Source: Burkholderiales bacterium (lineage in GTDB: Bacteria > Pseudomonadota > Gammaproteobacteria > Burkholderiales > Burkholderiaceae_C). Taken from it: a stretch of DNA of 64,000 nucleotides. The translations under genes and the position numbers were made by a program. The notes under the pieces were generated by a model. That model made no database searches. It was given only the letters and a program-made list of their open reading frames with translations, and was not told where the DNA came from. Below are positions 28,213 through 36,157 of this stretch, one piece after another; position 1 is the stretch's first letter; each line of letters begins with the position of its first letter. Location of the stretch: NCBI GenBank assembly GCA_016191525.1, contig JACPOK010000038.1:1-64000 (forward strand). The letters run 5' to 3'.

Positions 28213-28665
28213 TCAGGCGCAGGCCATGCGCCGCATCGAGGTCGCCAGCAGACGCGACACCGATTTGAGTGAGTCTGGGGAAGGCTGGCGTCCGTCACGG
28301 GCCGCCACGCCGCAAATGAGGGTGCCCGCTTCCATGCCCTCGCGGCTGTACACCGGCACGGCATCAAACAGCGCCGAGCCGCAGCGTGCCTGCAGCAGCT
28401 CGCGGCCGTAAGCCTCTTCAAAAGGATGGCAGCCGTCACCCGGCGCCACCTCGCGGCCGGTGAGCTTGCCGTTGCGCAACTCCCCGATGAAGACCATGTC
28501 CATGCCGAACGCGGCGCGCAGGCGGTGCAGCACCGGCACCAGCGCGGTGAGTTGTGGCGCGTCCGCATCGTCGCCCGTCACCGACGCAAACTCACCTTCG
28601 AGGACCGTGAGCCCGGCGGAGAAATCGTTCCTGAACCACTCAAGGTTATCCATATAGGCTGCCAT
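28213..28665 (-). CDS. GAF-like domain protein
   Basis: A 150-residue protein resembling a free-standing GAF domain: LHRLRAAFGMDMVFIGELRN near residue 50, then VYSREGMEAGTLICGVAARD as the C-terminal strand region, and a terminal helix. No output domain. It is convergent with the SnoaL-like gene and 17 bases downstream of the next minus-strand gene, so they probably form a pair. The ligand is unknown. Confidence 0.65.
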   Translation of the reverse strand: MAAYMDNLEWFRNDFSAGLTVLEGEFASVTGDDADAPQLTALVPVLHRLRAAFGMDMVFIGELRNGKLTGREVAPGDGCHPFEEAYGRELLQARCGSALFDAVPVYSREGMEAGTLICGVAARDGRQPSPDSLKSVSRLLATSMRRMACA

Positions 28666-28682
28666 GGGTTGCTCCGGGTTCT

Positions 28683-29132
28683 TCAGCCGTACAGCGCTTG
28701 TTCCAGCGGGCGCAACATTTCAGGCTTGACCGCCGCCTTCAGCGCGGGCAGCACACGGCACAGGTCTTCGTAGCTGCCGCAGCGCTCCACGGCCATGTTC
28801 AGCCTGAAGCCCTTCAGCCCCATGGCGCCCGACAGACGCACCGCCATCGGATAGGCGTCCTTGAACCGCGCGATCGGCGGGCGGTTGTGGAACTCCTCGG
28901 CCGCGCGTTCAGCGGCCAGCTCCTGTTCATCCGCGATCTCCGCCACCAGGCCCAGGTGGATCAGGTAGTCAATGTCGCTCTCGGCCACGCCGGCCATCCT
29001 GGCGTTGGCAAGCACGCGGGATTTCGGATAGCGCGAATCGCAAAGGATGAACGCGCCACGCTGGCGCGCCGTCAGCGGCACCGAGCGGTCCCGCATGGCC
29101 TTCACACCTGCTTCGGTCTTGGTCAGTCTCAT
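28683..29132 (-). CDS. Conserved hypothetical protein
   Basis: 149 residues with AAGGAGA before ATG 29132 (MRLTKTEAGVKAMRDRSVPL). Segments LTARQRGAFILCDSRYPKSR and ESDIDYLIHLGLVAEIADEQ suggest a winged-helix-like N-terminal half, followed by a helical C-terminal half ending CRVLPALKAAVKPEMLRPLE. I remember similar proteins in Comamonadaceae without a function. The first frame start at 29189 lies in poorly conserved sequence and was rejected. Confidence 0.7.
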   Translation of the reverse strand: MRLTKTEAGVKAMRDRSVPLTARQRGAFILCDSRYPKSRVLANARMAGVAESDIDYLIHLGLVAEIADEQELAAERAAEEFHNRPPIARFKDAYPMAVRLSGAMGLKGFRLNMAVERCGSYEDLCRVLPALKAAVKPEMLRPLEQALYG

Positions 29133-29237
29133 GTCGGTCTCCTTGTGTATCTGAATGTTTCCAAGGATGCCGCATGGTGCGGCCGACACCTTAGGGCAAT
29201 CGCCTAAGGAAAAATACCCCCACCGGATGCGGCCCGA

Positions 29238-30218
29238 TCACTCTTTCTTGTAGCCCACCTGCGCGAGTGTCTTGCCCCACAACTGATAGCTCTCGCGCAC
29301 GATGCCCGCGAACTCCTCGGGGCCGGCGTACTTGGCTTCCACGCCGCCGGCGCGAAAGTCATCGCGCATCTTGGGGGTCTTGAGCACCTGGCTGATCGCA
29401 TCGCTCAGCTTGGCCACGGTCTTGGGGTCCATGCCGGCGGGGCCGAAGAAGCCGATCCAGCTTTCGATGTCCACACCCGAGATGCCCTGCTCGCCCATGG
29501 TGGGCAGCTCGGGGAACAGCGCGCTGCGCCTGGGCGCCACGGCGGCGATCATCTTCACGTCGCCGGTCTTGGCCAGCGCCACGGCAGCCGATGACGATGC
29601 GAACTGCATGTGCACGCGGCCGCTGATGAAGTCCTTCGCCACGTCGTTGGCGCCTTTGTACGGCACATGCACGATGTCGATGCCGGCCTGTTTGGCGAAC
29701 ATCTGGCCGAACAGGTGCGACGACGTGCCCACGCCCTGCGACACATAGTTCAGCTCGCCCGGGTGTGCCTTGGCATAGGCCACCAGCTCTTTCACGTTGT
29801 TGGCGGGAATCGACTTGTGCAGCATCAGCACCAGCGGGCCCAGCGCGCCCTGGGCGATGGGCGTGAAGTCCTTGAAGGTGTCGTACTTCACCGCGGCCAG
29901 CGTCTGCGGCAGCTGGGCCAGCGTGGAGGCCGGCGTGTAGAGAACCGTGTGGCCATCGGGCGCGGCCTTTGACACTTCGGCCGCGGCCAGCATGGTGCCG
30001 GCGCCGGGCCGGTTGTCGATGATCACCGGCACGCCCAGCACCGCCGTGAGCTGCTGCGCCATCTGCCGCGCCTGGATGTCGGTGCCGCCGCCGGCCGGGA
30101 AGCCGACAACGATCTTGATGGGTTTGCCGGGGATGGGGAATTCAGCGGCTGCGGCGTTGAAGGCCAGCGGCAGCAGCGCGGCGGCCAGCAAGGCCTTGAG
30201 GGTTTGTCTTTTGTACAA
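29238..30218 (-). CDS. Bug-family (TctC-like) tripartite tricarboxylate receptor
   Basis: About 326 residues. It has a signal peptide (TLKALLAAALLPLAFNAAAA) and Bug-family blocks IKIVVGFPAGGGTDIQARQM, IIDNRPGAGTMLAAAEVSKA and IVHVPYKGANDVAKDFISGR. It binds a small carboxylate or related compound in the periplasm. No TctA/TctB membrane genes are nearby. GGAGACGAAG precedes TTG 30218, a better start than ATG 30239, which has no SD and lies next to a palindrome. Last gene of the UGSC-like operon. Confidence 0.88.
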   Translation of the reverse strand: MYKRQTLKALLAAALLPLAFNAAAAEFPIPGKPIKIVVGFPAGGGTDIQARQMAQQLTAVLGVPVIIDNRPGAGTMLAAAEVSKAAPDGHTVLYTPASTLAQLPQTLAAVKYDTFKDFTPIAQGALGPLVLMLHKSIPANNVKELVAYAKAHPGELNYVSQGVGTSSHLFGQMFAKQAGIDIVHVPYKGANDVAKDFISGRVHMQFASSSAAVALAKTGDVKMIAAVAPRRSALFPELPTMGEQGISGVDIESWIGFFGPAGMDPKTVAKLSDAISQVLKTPKMRDDFRAGGVEAKYAGPEEFAGIVRESYQLWGKTLAQVGYKKE

Positions 30219-30241
30219 CTTCGTCTCCAGATGATCCATGG

Positions 30242-30262
30242 ATTGCGGGTCAAGCCCGCAAT
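30242..30262. repeat. Extragenic palindrome, type 1 (copy 1)
   Basis: ATTGCGGG (30242-30249) and CCCGCAAT (30255-30262) around TCAAG. It contains the stop codon of the flavoprotein gene. Same family as 35118-35138 and 63672-63692; the stem bases differ but stay paired. Confidence 0.85.
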
Positions 30263-31176
30263 GACAGGGCGATGAATTGCGCTGCGGCAGCACCTTCCAG
30301 CGCCGCCGAGGCCAGCAAATATTCCGCACCCGAGCGGATATCCCCCGCCGCGAACACGCCGGGCACTGAAGTCCCCATGTCGCCATTGGTTTCGATACGC
30401 CCCTGCGCATCAAGTTTCAGCACGCCCGCCAAAAACTGGCTGTCGGCCTGCAGCCCGGCATAAACAAACACGCCTTCCGCCGGCACCTGCCGCGGCGGCG
30501 CATCGCCCTGCAGCACCATCACGCCGGTGACGCCCTTGGCATCACCCGTGATCTCCACAATCTCCGCGCCCGCAATCAGCTCCACATTCGGGAACCCGGT
30601 CACATCGCGCACCAGGTGTTCCTGCGCATGCGGTGCAGGCTCGCGGAACACCAGCGTCACCTTCGCCGCATGGCCGGCCAGCACCATGGCCTCGCCAAAG
30701 GCCGAATCCCCGCCACCCGCCACCACCACGCTTTGGCCGCGAAACAGCGGCCCATCGCACGAGGCGCAGTGCGAAACGCCGCGCCCTTCCAGCTGCTCTT
30801 CACCCGGCACGCCCAGCTTGCGGCGTGCTGAACCGGCCGCCACCAGCACGGCGCGTGCGGAGACCGATTCACCTTCGCAGCGCAACACATGCCGCCCGCC
30901 GGCGCCGGCTTCCAGCGCCTGCACCGTGTCCATGGTGAATTCCACGCCCGCCGCCTCGGCCCGCTCCTGCAGCTCCGGCCCCAGCTCAAAGCCGGAGGTG
31001 CCCGCCGCAAAACCCGGCATGTTGTCGATGCGTTCCACGGTCATCACCTGGCCGCCCGCGCCCATGCGCTCTATCACCAGCACCTTCAGGCCCTGCTGCG
31101 CGGCCGCCGCGGCGGCCGTCAGGCCCGCCACACCGGCGCCGATGATGGCCAGGTCGGTCTCGCGCAAAGTGCTCAT
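30250..31176 (-). CDS. Thioredoxin-reductase-like FAD/NAD(P)-dependent oxidoreductase
   Basis: 308 residues, the low-molecular-weight TrxR length. The FAD-binding motif is IIGAGVAGLTAA, the redox-active disulfide CASC is at Cys137-Cys140 (GVSHCASCDGPLF), the NADPH-binding motif is VVAGGGDSAFGEAM, and the C-terminal FAD motif is GVFAAGDIRS. It should pass electrons from NADPH to a dithiol partner. Its start overlaps the stop of the UGSC-like gene as ATGA, which suggests that protein is its partner rather than general thioredoxin. The last residues (SLRA and stop) are encoded by a palindromic repeat. Confidence 0.9.
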   Translation of the reverse strand: MSTLRETDLAIIGAGVAGLTAAAAAAQQGLKVLVIERMGAGGQVMTVERIDNMPGFAAGTSGFELGPELQERAEAAGVEFTMDTVQALEAGAGGRHVLRCEGESVSARAVLVAAGSARRKLGVPGEEQLEGRGVSHCASCDGPLFRGQSVVVAGGGDSAFGEAMVLAGHAAKVTLVFREPAPHAQEHLVRDVTGFPNVELIAGAEIVEITGDAKGVTGVMVLQGDAPPRQVPAEGVFVYAGLQADSQFLAGVLKLDAQGRIETNGDMGTSVPGVFAAGDIRSGAEYLLASAALEGAAAAQFIALSLRA

Positions 31177-32831
31177 CGCCACTCGTCCACCGACACCGTG
31201 GCCTTGTGGTGCGCGCCCATCATCTGCCAGTAGCCGTTGGCCTCGCCGCCGGTGACCACCACGTTGATGTCGCTTTCTTCAAACATGCGCACCGGCGTGT
31301 CGTCGGGCACGTTCAGGTACTTCTTCTTGGGCGATTCGCCGAAGGTGGCCTTGGTGTAGATGTAGTTCTGCACCAGCTGAAGGTCCCAGTAGCGGCCGGC
31401 CGGCATCTCGGCGGTTTCGTGCAGCCAGCGGATCAGCTTGGCCTTGGTATCAAAGCCGCCGCGCTCCACGAACTGGCGCGCGGTAATGGGGTCGAGCACC
31501 AGCACCGGGGCGGTGATGGCGTCGGTGCCCAGCAGCATGTCCTTCACGTGTTCGCGCCAGTGGTCCTTGCGCAGGCCCAGGCAGAAGGTGGTGGAGCGGT
31601 TGCCGTGGAAGATGGTGACGGTGCTGGCGCTCTTGTCAAAGCCCTTTTGCACGTGCAGCGGCTCCCAGGGGCTGCGCTCTTCGTTCTCGGCGAAGCAGAT
31701 GCCGTTGTAGGTGTAGTTGCTGCCGATGGAGCCCATGAAGGTTTCATTGGGCACCGAGCCGCCCTGCAGGTTTTGCGACAGCAGGCTGTAGGCGCGGCCG
31801 ATGGTGGCGTTGGCATGGTTGTAGGGGCCCATGGCGCCGATGCCGCAATTCATGTTCACTTCATTGCGGATGGGGCCGTTGACCACCGTCATCACCGCGG
31901 CCGAGCTCGACGTGCTGCCCCGCGCCGAGATGCCCGTGGCAGCCAGCGCCAGGATGATGGGGAAATATTCGGGTTTGGCGCCCGCCATCACGGCGTTGAC
32001 GGCGACCTTCTCCACCGTGTATTCCCACAGGCCGCGGTTGGGCGTGGGCTGCATGCGGCCCACCACCTCGTCCGCCTTGCGGCTGGTGCCCCTGAGCATG
32101 GCGGCCACGCGCTCTTCGGTCGGCAGCACGATGGGCAGGTGGTCGGTCCACAGGTTCTTTTCAAACAGGGCGTGCAGCTCGTCTTCCGTCACCGGCTCTT
32201 CCAGGCGCGGCGTGGTGCGGGCATAGGGCTCGTCACCGGGAACGCTGGCGGCCAGGCCGATGGTGAGCGCATCTACGATGGCCTTCATCACAGGCTTGCC
32301 GGTGTAGGGGTCGTTGCCTTCCACATAGGCGCGCAGCTCGGCCTCGGTCTTGCCCATCACGGGCTGCGGCACAAACACCAGCGGCGCCTGCGCCAGCCCG
32401 CCCATGCGCGTGACCGACTGCACCACCTTGACGAACTTGTCGGTGTGGATGGCGACCGTGGGCACGCCGTATTGCGTCTCGAGCGTGATGGCGTGGGTAG
32501 ACACCGCCGGCGCGCAGGTGCTGCAGTGCCCCACGCCGATGATGGCCGCGTGGCCCTGCGTCTTGATCTCGTTCCACAGCTCGGGATCGTCCTTGCCGTA
32601 GTAGCTGGCCATGGACTTGAGCACTGTTTTCACGCCGGGCATCTTTTCGGCGAACCAGATCTGCACCTGCTTGAGCAGCTCGACCGAATCGTCGAAGCGG
32701 CTGTCGATCAGGTACACGGTCTTGCCGTCCAGGCTGGACAAGCGCGACGCCGGCTGCTTGCGGCTGACCTTGGGCGGGTAGCCCACGGGGTTGTGCACGG
32801 TGATTTGCTGGTTTTTGACGGTGGTGAGCAT
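31173..32831 (-). CDS. Large UGSC-like protein with CSTC at the selenocysteine motif
   Basis: 552 residues. Residues 33-180 match the pattern of UGSC (seleno)proteins, relatives of glycine-reductase-type subunits: SLDGKTVYLIDSRFDD, then IIGVGHCSTCAPAVSTHAIT, where Cys103 replaces selenocysteine and Cys106 matches the conserved Cys. PTVAIHTDKFVKVVQSVTRM follows. Residues about 190-552 form a long second region of unknown type with MNCGIGAMGPYNHANATIGR. No membrane segment or signal. It is coupled to the thioredoxin-reductase-like gene. I infer a thiol-based reductase or lyase; the substrate is unknown, and the family match is from memory. Confidence 0.72.
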   Translation of the reverse strand: MLTTVKNQQITVHNPVGYPPKVSRKQPASRLSSLDGKTVYLIDSRFDDSVELLKQVQIWFAEKMPGVKTVLKSMASYYGKDDPELWNEIKTQGHAAIIGVGHCSTCAPAVSTHAITLETQYGVPTVAIHTDKFVKVVQSVTRMGGLAQAPLVFVPQPVMGKTEAELRAYVEGNDPYTGKPVMKAIVDALTIGLAASVPGDEPYARTTPRLEEPVTEDELHALFEKNLWTDHLPIVLPTEERVAAMLRGTSRKADEVVGRMQPTPNRGLWEYTVEKVAVNAVMAGAKPEYFPIILALAATGISARGSTSSSAAVMTVVNGPIRNEVNMNCGIGAMGPYNHANATIGRAYSLLSQNLQGGSVPNETFMGSIGSNYTYNGICFAENEERSPWEPLHVQKGFDKSASTVTIFHGNRSTTFCLGLRKDHWREHVKDMLLGTDAITAPVLVLDPITARQFVERGGFDTKAKLIRWLHETAEMPAGRYWDLQLVQNYIYTKATFGESPKKKYLNVPDDTPVRMFEESDINVVVTGGEANGYWQMMGAHHKATVSVDEWR

Positions 32832-32861
32832 TTCGGTTTCTCCTGTTTACTACCGTTCGGG

Positions 32862-32893
32862 CTGAGCTTGTCGAAGCCCTTCGACAAGCTCAG
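32862..32893. repeat. Extragenic palindrome, type 2
   Basis: CTGAGCTTGTCGAA (32862-32875) pairs perfectly with TTCGACAAGCTCAG (32880-32893) around GCCC. It lies between the aldo/keto reductase stop (32902) and the UGSC-like start (32831), so a strong hairpin sits inside the presumed operon mRNA. Palindromes of this sequence are widespread in proteobacterial genomes, as I recall. Confidence 0.9.
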
Positions 32894-32901
32894 GTGTGGG
32901 G

Positions 32902-34005
32902 TTAGTGGGCGGCCCTGCTGGGCGCCCCTGCGCGTGCCAGCTGCATGGCCTCGAATTCATGAACCTTCTCCGGCCGCAGCGTGCGGTAAGGCGGGGCAAC
33001 AGTGCGGTCTTCATCCACCAGCGTGATGCGGTCGATCTCAACCAGGTCTTCGGCGGTGAACCGAATCTCCAGCGCCTTCACGTTGTCGATCAAATGCTGC
33101 GGCTTGTCTGCCCCAGCAATCACGGTGAACGTGGCTGGCCGCGACAGCAGCCAGGCCAGCGACATCTGCGCCAGCGTCCAGCCGCGCTGCTGCGCAAAGG
33201 CCTGCAGCTTCTCGGTCACGCTCCAGTTGCGGTCAGACTGCCAAGCGGCGGTGTTGGGGTTCTTGTCCTGCCGCGAGCCGGGCACGATTTCGCCGCGCTT
33301 GTGCACGCCCGACAGCATGCCGGCCGCCAGCGGGAAGTAATGCGTCATGCCCACGCCGTACTTCACGCAGAAAGGCTCAAAGCGCTTTTCAATGTCGCGG
33401 TACAGCAGGTTGTAGTGGTCCTGCGCGGAAACAAAGCTGCCCACGCCCAGCTTCTCGGCCGTGAAATGCGCCTCACACAGCTCCCAGGCAAACAGGTTGG
33501 AAGCGCCGATGTAGCGCACCTTGCCGGCGCGCACCAGGTCATCCAGCGCGCGCAGCGTTTCCTCGATGGACGTGTCGTGGTCGGGCCAGTGCAGTTGGTA
33601 CAGATCGATGTAGTCGGTGTTCAGCCGCTTCAGGCTGGCCTCGCAGGCGTTGATGATGGCCAGCCGCGAAGCGCCGATTTCATTGGGCCCGTCGCCCGTG
33701 CGATTGCCGAACTTGGTGGCGATGAGTGCCTGCTGCCGCTTACCGCCCGCCAGCGCGAAGCCCAAAGCCTCTTCAGACTTGCCGATGCCGTAGCTGTTGG
33801 CCGTGTCGAAGTAATTGATGCCCAGGTCGAGTGCCTGGTCCACCACCGCCTGCACCTCCGGCTGCTTCACGAAGCCGCCAAACGGAAAGCAGCCCACGCC
33901 GATGGCCGAAGCAATCAAGCCCGAGCGGCCCACGTGGCGGTATTGCATGCCGGTGGCCTTGGGCGTGAGGCCGATGGCGGTAACGCGATCTTCAATATTG
34001 GTCAT
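32902..34005 (-). CDS. Aldo/keto reductase
   Basis: 367 residues, start at ATG 34005 (MTNIEDRVTAIGLTPKATGM). The catalytic tetrad is visible in order: Asp and Tyr in YFDTANSYGIGKSEEALG, Lys in ALIATKFGNRTG, and His in DLYQLHWPDHD. The C-terminal cofactor region contains TFTVIAGADKPQHLIDNVKA. NADPH-dependent reduction of an aldehyde or ketone is expected; the substrate is unknown. It is the second gene of the Bug-AKR-UGSC-flavoprotein-Bug series, flanked by palindromes at both ends. Confidence 0.92.
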   Translation of the reverse strand: MTNIEDRVTAIGLTPKATGMQYRHVGRSGLIASAIGVGCFPFGGFVKQPEVQAVVDQALDLGINYFDTANSYGIGKSEEALGFALAGGKRQQALIATKFGNRTGDGPNEIGASRLAIINACEASLKRLNTDYIDLYQLHWPDHDTSIEETLRALDDLVRAGKVRYIGASNLFAWELCEAHFTAEKLGVGSFVSAQDHYNLLYRDIEKRFEPFCVKYGVGMTHYFPLAAGMLSGVHKRGEIVPGSRQDKNPNTAAWQSDRNWSVTEKLQAFAQQRGWTLAQMSLAWLLSRPATFTVIAGADKPQHLIDNVKALEIRFTAEDLVEIDRITLVDEDRTVAPPYRTLRPEKVHEFEAMQLARAGAPSRAAH

Positions 34006-34039
34006 GTGTTTTTCTCTCGTCATCCCCGCCCTTTCCCTC

Positions 34040-34099
34040 GTCATCCCCGCGAAGGCGGGGACCCAGAGCGCCCTGGGTTCCCGCCTTCGCGGGAATGAC
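34040..34099. repeat. Extragenic palindrome, type 3 (long inverted repeat)
   Basis: Left arm GTCATCCCCGCGAAGGCGGG (from 34040) and right arm CCCGCCTTCGCGGGAATGAC (ending 34099) form a long, near-perfect inverted repeat, with inner CCCAG/CTGGG arms. Each arm is itself a small hairpin (CCCCGC-GAAG-GCGGGG). A truncated extra CGTCATCCCC copy precedes it at 34018. Located between the Bug gene at 34108 and the aldo/keto reductase. Confidence 0.92.
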
Positions 34100-34107
34100 G
34101 ATTGTTG

Positions 34108-35091
34108 TCAGGCATCCATCTTGATGCCGGAATCCTTGATCACCGGCGCCCAGCGGGTGCGGTCGGCCAGCACCTTCTTGTGAAACTCGGCCGGCGTGCC
34201 GCCCACGGGCACCAGGCCCATCTTGTGCAGCGCCTCGACCACCGGCGCCGTGCCCAGCGCCTCGGTGACGATGGCGGCGTATTCATTGGCGATGTTGGCG
34301 GGCATGCCCTGCTTGGCATACAGGCCGAACGACGTAACAGCCACATAGCCGGGGTAGCCCGCCTCGGTGATGGTGGGAATCTCGGGCGCCAGCGGCGAGC
34401 GCTTTTCGCTGGCGTGGGCCAGCACGCGCAGCTTGCCGGCGCGGTGCATCTCCAGGTAATCGGGCAGGATGGAACCGCTGGCGGGCACCTGGTTGCCCAG
34501 CAAATCGGCCAGCAGCGGCGAGCCGCCGCGGTAGGGAATGGCCTGCAGCGGCAGGTTGAGCTGCTTGCCCAGCTGGTAGATGACCAGCGCGCCCATGCTT
34601 ACCGGGCTGGGCACGCCGATGGAGCCCTTCTTGGGGTCTTTCTTGACCGAATCAAAGTACTCGGCCAGCGTCTTCACACCCGAATCCGGGTGCACCGTGA
34701 AGGCCATGGGCGCCGAAGCGCATTCCACCACCGCCTGCAACTGCGACTCATAGTCAAACGTGGGCTTGGTGGCAAACAGCGGCAGCAACGACACGGCCGA
34801 GTTGGGCGCCATCATCAGGTAGGAGCCATCGGCATCGAACTGGCGCAGCGCCTGGATGGCCACCAGCCCGCCCGCGCCCGACTTGCTCTCCACCACCACC
34901 GTGCGGCCCAGCTTGGCCTTCATCCGCTCACCCAGCATGCGCGCCAGCGTGTCGGACGATGTGCCCGGCGGAACAGTGAGGAAGATGGTGAGCGGCTTGC
35001 CCTGCGCCCGCACCAGCGAAGGCGCAGCCAGCACCGCCGAAGCCACGCCCAAAGTGGCGACAAAGCGCCTGCGAGTAGTGATGTGTGTCAT
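34108..35091 (-). CDS. Bug-family (TctC-like) receptor with Tat-type signal
   Basis: 327 residues. N-terminus MTHITTRRRFVATLGVASAV has a twin-arginine-like motif (RRRFVA), then a hydrophobic stretch ending VRAQG. Bug blocks: LTIFLTVPPGTSSDTLARML, VVVESKSGAGGLVAIQALRQ and LQAIPYRGGSPLLADLLGNQ. First gene of the operon, divergent from the LysR regulator, which probably senses the same compound or its product. The ligand is unknown. Confidence 0.88.
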   Translation of the reverse strand: MTHITTRRRFVATLGVASAVLAAPSLVRAQGKPLTIFLTVPPGTSSDTLARMLGERMKAKLGRTVVVESKSGAGGLVAIQALRQFDADGSYLMMAPNSAVSLLPLFATKPTFDYESQLQAVVECASAPMAFTVHPDSGVKTLAEYFDSVKKDPKKGSIGVPSPVSMGALVIYQLGKQLNLPLQAIPYRGGSPLLADLLGNQVPASGSILPDYLEMHRAGKLRVLAHASEKRSPLAPEIPTITEAGYPGYVAVTSFGLYAKQGMPANIANEYAAIVTEALGTAPVVEALHKMGLVPVGGTPAEFHKKVLADRTRWAPVIKDSGIKMDA

Positions 35092-35117
35092 GTCTTGTCT
35101 CCTGAATCAGGGTTGTC

Positions 35118-35138
35118 ATCCCGGGCTCGACCCGGGAT
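35118..35138. repeat. Extragenic palindrome, type 1 (copy 2)
   Basis: ATCCCGGG (35118-35125), loop CTCGA, CCCGGGAT (35131-35138). Same family as 30242-30262 and 63672-63692. Located in the leader or promoter of the Bug gene that starts at 35091. Confidence 0.85.
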
Positions 35139-35197
35139 CCACGCCAGCCATGGTTAACCCCCATTCTTCCCCCTCACCCCCTCACCCGCAATTGAAA

Positions 35198-35228
35198 TTA
35201 ACAACCCCACAGTTAAACTGCAGTTAAC
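35198..35228. promoter_or_regulatory. Candidate LysR operator region
   Basis: Between divergent Bug (35091) and LysR (35254) starts are TTAAC (35198-35202), GTTAA (35212-35216) and GTTAAC (35223-35228), with a perfect palindrome AACTGCAGTT at 35216-35225. Spaced TTAAC/GTTAA boxes next to a LysR gene fit a LysR binding site, but binding is inferred only from symmetry and location. Confidence 0.45.
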
Positions 35229-35253
35229 ACCCCCGCAAACCAAAGGCCACGCC

Positions 35254-36144
35254 ATGAACCTGCGCCAAATGGAAGTCTTCCGCGCCGTGATGTATGCCGG
35301 CGGGGTGAACAGCGCCGCCGAGCTGCTGCACGTATCGCCGCCCGCCATCAGCAAGGTGCTGGCCCAGGCCACGAAGGCCAGCGGCCTGGTGCTGTTTGAG
35401 CGGGTCAAGGGCCGGCTGATCCCCACGCCCGAAGCGCACCAGCTGTATGCCGAGATCGACAAGCTGTGGCACGGCGTGGAGAAAGTGCGCGACACCAGCC
35501 GCGAGCTGGCCGAAGGCACGCAAGCCACGTTGCGCATCGTGTGCAGCGCCAGCCTGGCGCCCTACCTGGTGTCACGCACCGTGGCCAAGCTCTATGAGCG
35601 CTTCCCGCGCCTGCAATGCCGCGTGCAGGTGGTGGCGCCCGACATCATCAACCAGCAGTTGCTGGACCGCACCAGCCACCTGGGGATTGCACTGGCCCCG
35701 CACGACCACCCCAACCTGGAAACCGTGAAGGCCTACCAGTGCGGCCTGGCCTGCGTGATGAGGAGTGATCACCCCTTGGCCAAGAAGAAGATCATCAAGC
35801 CCGCCGACCTGGCCGGCCTGCGCGTGATCTCGTCCCCCGAATCCACCCCCTTTGGCCAGACGCTAAGGCGAGCCTTCGGCGCCGCCGGCGAGAAGATGCA
35901 CAAGGACTTTGAGTGCACCAGCTCCACCACCGCCTGCTGGTTCGCCCAGGCCGGCGTAGGCGTGGCCGTGGTGGACCAGGTGGCGATTGCGGGGGGACTG
36001 CTGGCAGGGCTGGAGGTGCGGCCGTTTCAATCCAGCGAGAAGTTGCCGGTGCGGATTATCCGGAATCGGTATCGGCCGATGTCGGTGGTGGAGAATAGAT
36101 TTGTCGATGTTTTCGACGAAGTCTGGCAAGGAAATGCGCGCTAG
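35254..36144 (+). CDS. LysR-family transcriptional regulator
   Basis: 296 residues. N-terminal HTH: MNLRQMEVFRAVMYAGGVNS then AELLHVSPPAISKVLAQATK. The C-terminal substrate-binding domain contains TLRIVCSASLAPYLVSRTVA and FECTSSTTACWFAQAGVGVA. It is divergent from the Bug-AKR-UGSC-flavoprotein operon and most likely regulates it in response to the transported compound. It ends just before the low-GC island. Confidence 0.92.
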   Translation: MNLRQMEVFRAVMYAGGVNSAAELLHVSPPAISKVLAQATKASGLVLFERVKGRLIPTPEAHQLYAEIDKLWHGVEKVRDTSRELAEGTQATLRIVCSASLAPYLVSRTVAKLYERFPRLQCRVQVVAPDIINQQLLDRTSHLGIALAPHDHPNLETVKAYQCGLACVMRSDHPLAKKKIIKPADLAGLRVISSPESTPFGQTLRRAFGAAGEKMHKDFECTSSTTACWFAQAGVGVAVVDQVAIAGGLLAGLEVRPFQSSEKLPVRIIRNRYRPMSVVENRFVDVFDEVWQGNAR

Positions 36145-36157
36145 CAGGAACCGCGGC

